DNA from: Nothophaeocryptopus gaeumannii
Taxonomy: Eukaryota > Ascomycota > Dothideomycetes > Mycosphaerellales > Mycosphaerellaceae
Direction of reading: 5' to 3'
DNA: 64,000 nucleotides
NCBI GenBank assembly: GCA_031771865.1
Contig: JASISA010000023.1
Span: forward strand, 1,426,001-1,490,000
Shown here: positions 63,227 to 64,000 of the stretch, piece by piece
How positions within the stretch are numbered: the stretch's first letter is position 1
Layout of the letters: every line of letters begins with the position of its first letter
Program-made: the position numbers and the translations under genes
Notes under the pieces: generated by a model
What the model was told of the DNA's origin: nothing
Databases searched by the model: none
What the model saw: only the letters and a program-made list of their open reading frames with translations

Positions 63227-63661
63227 CTATCGAATCACCCCATCATCATTCACCTTCGCATACACCCCCTCTGACGTTCCCAGAGTCGTCCCACTCATCG
63301 TGCTCTCCCCATCCCCACCAACCCCCTGTCCCTCCTTCGCGGTCTTCTTTCCCTTCCCACTGAATTTATTCTTCAACCATTGCATCGGAACAAGGCCTTT
63401 CGTACCTGTCTCTTGTTGTTTACCCATCATCCTACGGCAAGATCAGCCTACCTTCAAACTCTCGAAATGTTCGACCGAGATCGCTGGCGCGACTTACCGA
63501 TCCGCCGCTCCGGGCTCGCCATTCTTCAATGCGTCCATGATTTCTTTGCTTCGAGCCCGTGCAGCCGCGGCTGTGTCTGAGGGCATGGATTGCTCGTCGA
63601 GGACGTTGGTGTTGGGGTTGAAGGAGTGGCCTCCGTCGTTCCATGGGGATGAACCAGACAT
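63227..63661 (-). CDS. Small conserved fungal protein, about 122 aa
   Basis: Two exons. ATG 63661 opens MSGSSPWNDGGHSFNPNTNV; exon 1 ends EPGAAD with CG; the intron GTAAGT...CGTAG (about 63495-63431) joins to MMGKQQETGTKGLVPMQWL in phase, ending VNDDGVIR at 63227. The exon contains AAAARARSKEIMDALKNGEP, and the second half is basic (KNKFSGKGKKTAKEG). Short proteins of this type are widespread in ascomycetes without known function. No signal peptide. Confidence 0.68.
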
Positions 63662-64000
63662 GTTGATGAAAGAGTATTCTGGAGTGGGCTTCGTCTGTCG
63701 CTCTTCGATGATAGAGGCGGAAGTCTGCTGTCGGTCTATCTCGAATCAATGGTCTTTCAACTTCGTGGATCGTTTGGCCAAGAACTTTTGGTGATTGCGG
63801 GAAGACGGCGAGGAAGAAGGAGCTGTACCCTCGACAGTGGTACGATCAAAGGTATGTATATCTCACACGACCCAAACAAGCATTCAGCGTGGCGTCGTCC
63901 AGCTGGAACTATACCGTTTAGCCAAGAGCTTGTTCTCAACCAAGATACTATTTTGGTCGTTGTTGTGAAGCTTCACTGAAGAGCAGTTGCCAGTCTTGAC
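63662..64000. other. Window end, no supported gene
   Basis: Only short frames; probably the upstream region of the small conserved gene and the next gene outside the window. Confidence 0.4.

Overview
The window is nuclear DNA of a filamentous ascomycete, most likely a dothideomycete. Genes sit on both strands, carry short GT-AG introns of about 45-65 bases with CTRAY-type branch points, and include families typical of Pezizomycotina (2EXR/F-box-like proteins, a MHYT sensor, fungal arylsulfotransferase, ammonium transporter, DUF3328/UstYa-like protein, Ima1 inner nuclear membrane protein). No mobile element, CRISPR array or prokaryotic operon is visible. Gene models come from reading frames plus splice signals; where I joined exons I checked that the phase closes.

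Layout. 0-3 kb: two neighbouring 2EXR-type genes (the first broken and cut by the window edge) and an FMN alpha-hydroxy-acid oxidase ending in the peroxisomal signal SKL. 4-15 kb: a kinase-like protein, a small cysteine-rich protein, an ORF interrupted by TGA, a MHYT membrane sensor, an acidic protein of unknown function and a decayed SDR fragment. 15-20 kb: a frameshifted gene, two F-box-like genes and a glutathione transferase. 21.7-23.7 kb: a YCK-type casein kinase I followed by a long ORF in the same frame after its stop. 26.7-30.6 kb: a Ser/Thr-rich membrane protein, a zinc-ribbon gene built from duplicated exon-intron units, and an unknown protein. 30.9 kb: tRNA-Leu. 32.7-43.7 kb: accessory metabolism, with a frameshifted arylsulfotransferase, an intact SDR, an ammonium transporter, a decayed ferric reductase, a decayed sugar transporter and a secreted DUF4185 protein. 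44.8-61.4 kb: mostly housekeeping (HEM2, SWIM/RING protein, Ima1, TAF13, Kish) mixed with SDRs, a small secreted cysteine-rich protein, a DUF218 protein, a broken UstYa-like gene and a VOC protein. 61.7 kb: tRNA-Val. 63.2 kb: a small conserved gene.

The most unusual observation is that both tRNA genes carry an extra insertion outside the canonical anticodon-loop intron site: 51 bases between variable arm and T arm in tRNA-Leu(AAG), and 50 bases inside the D loop in tRNA-Val(AAC). Each insertion begins GT, ends CAG, has a consensus branch-point sequence (TACTAAC, GCTGAC) near its 3' end, and its exact removal restores a standard tRNA. They look like spliceosomal introns in RNA polymerase III genes.

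A second theme is that conserved core genes are intact, whereas several accessory genes carry one-base frameshifts or premature TGA codons. This suggests gene decay in the accessory part, although assembly errors at homopolymers cannot be excluded from sequence alone.
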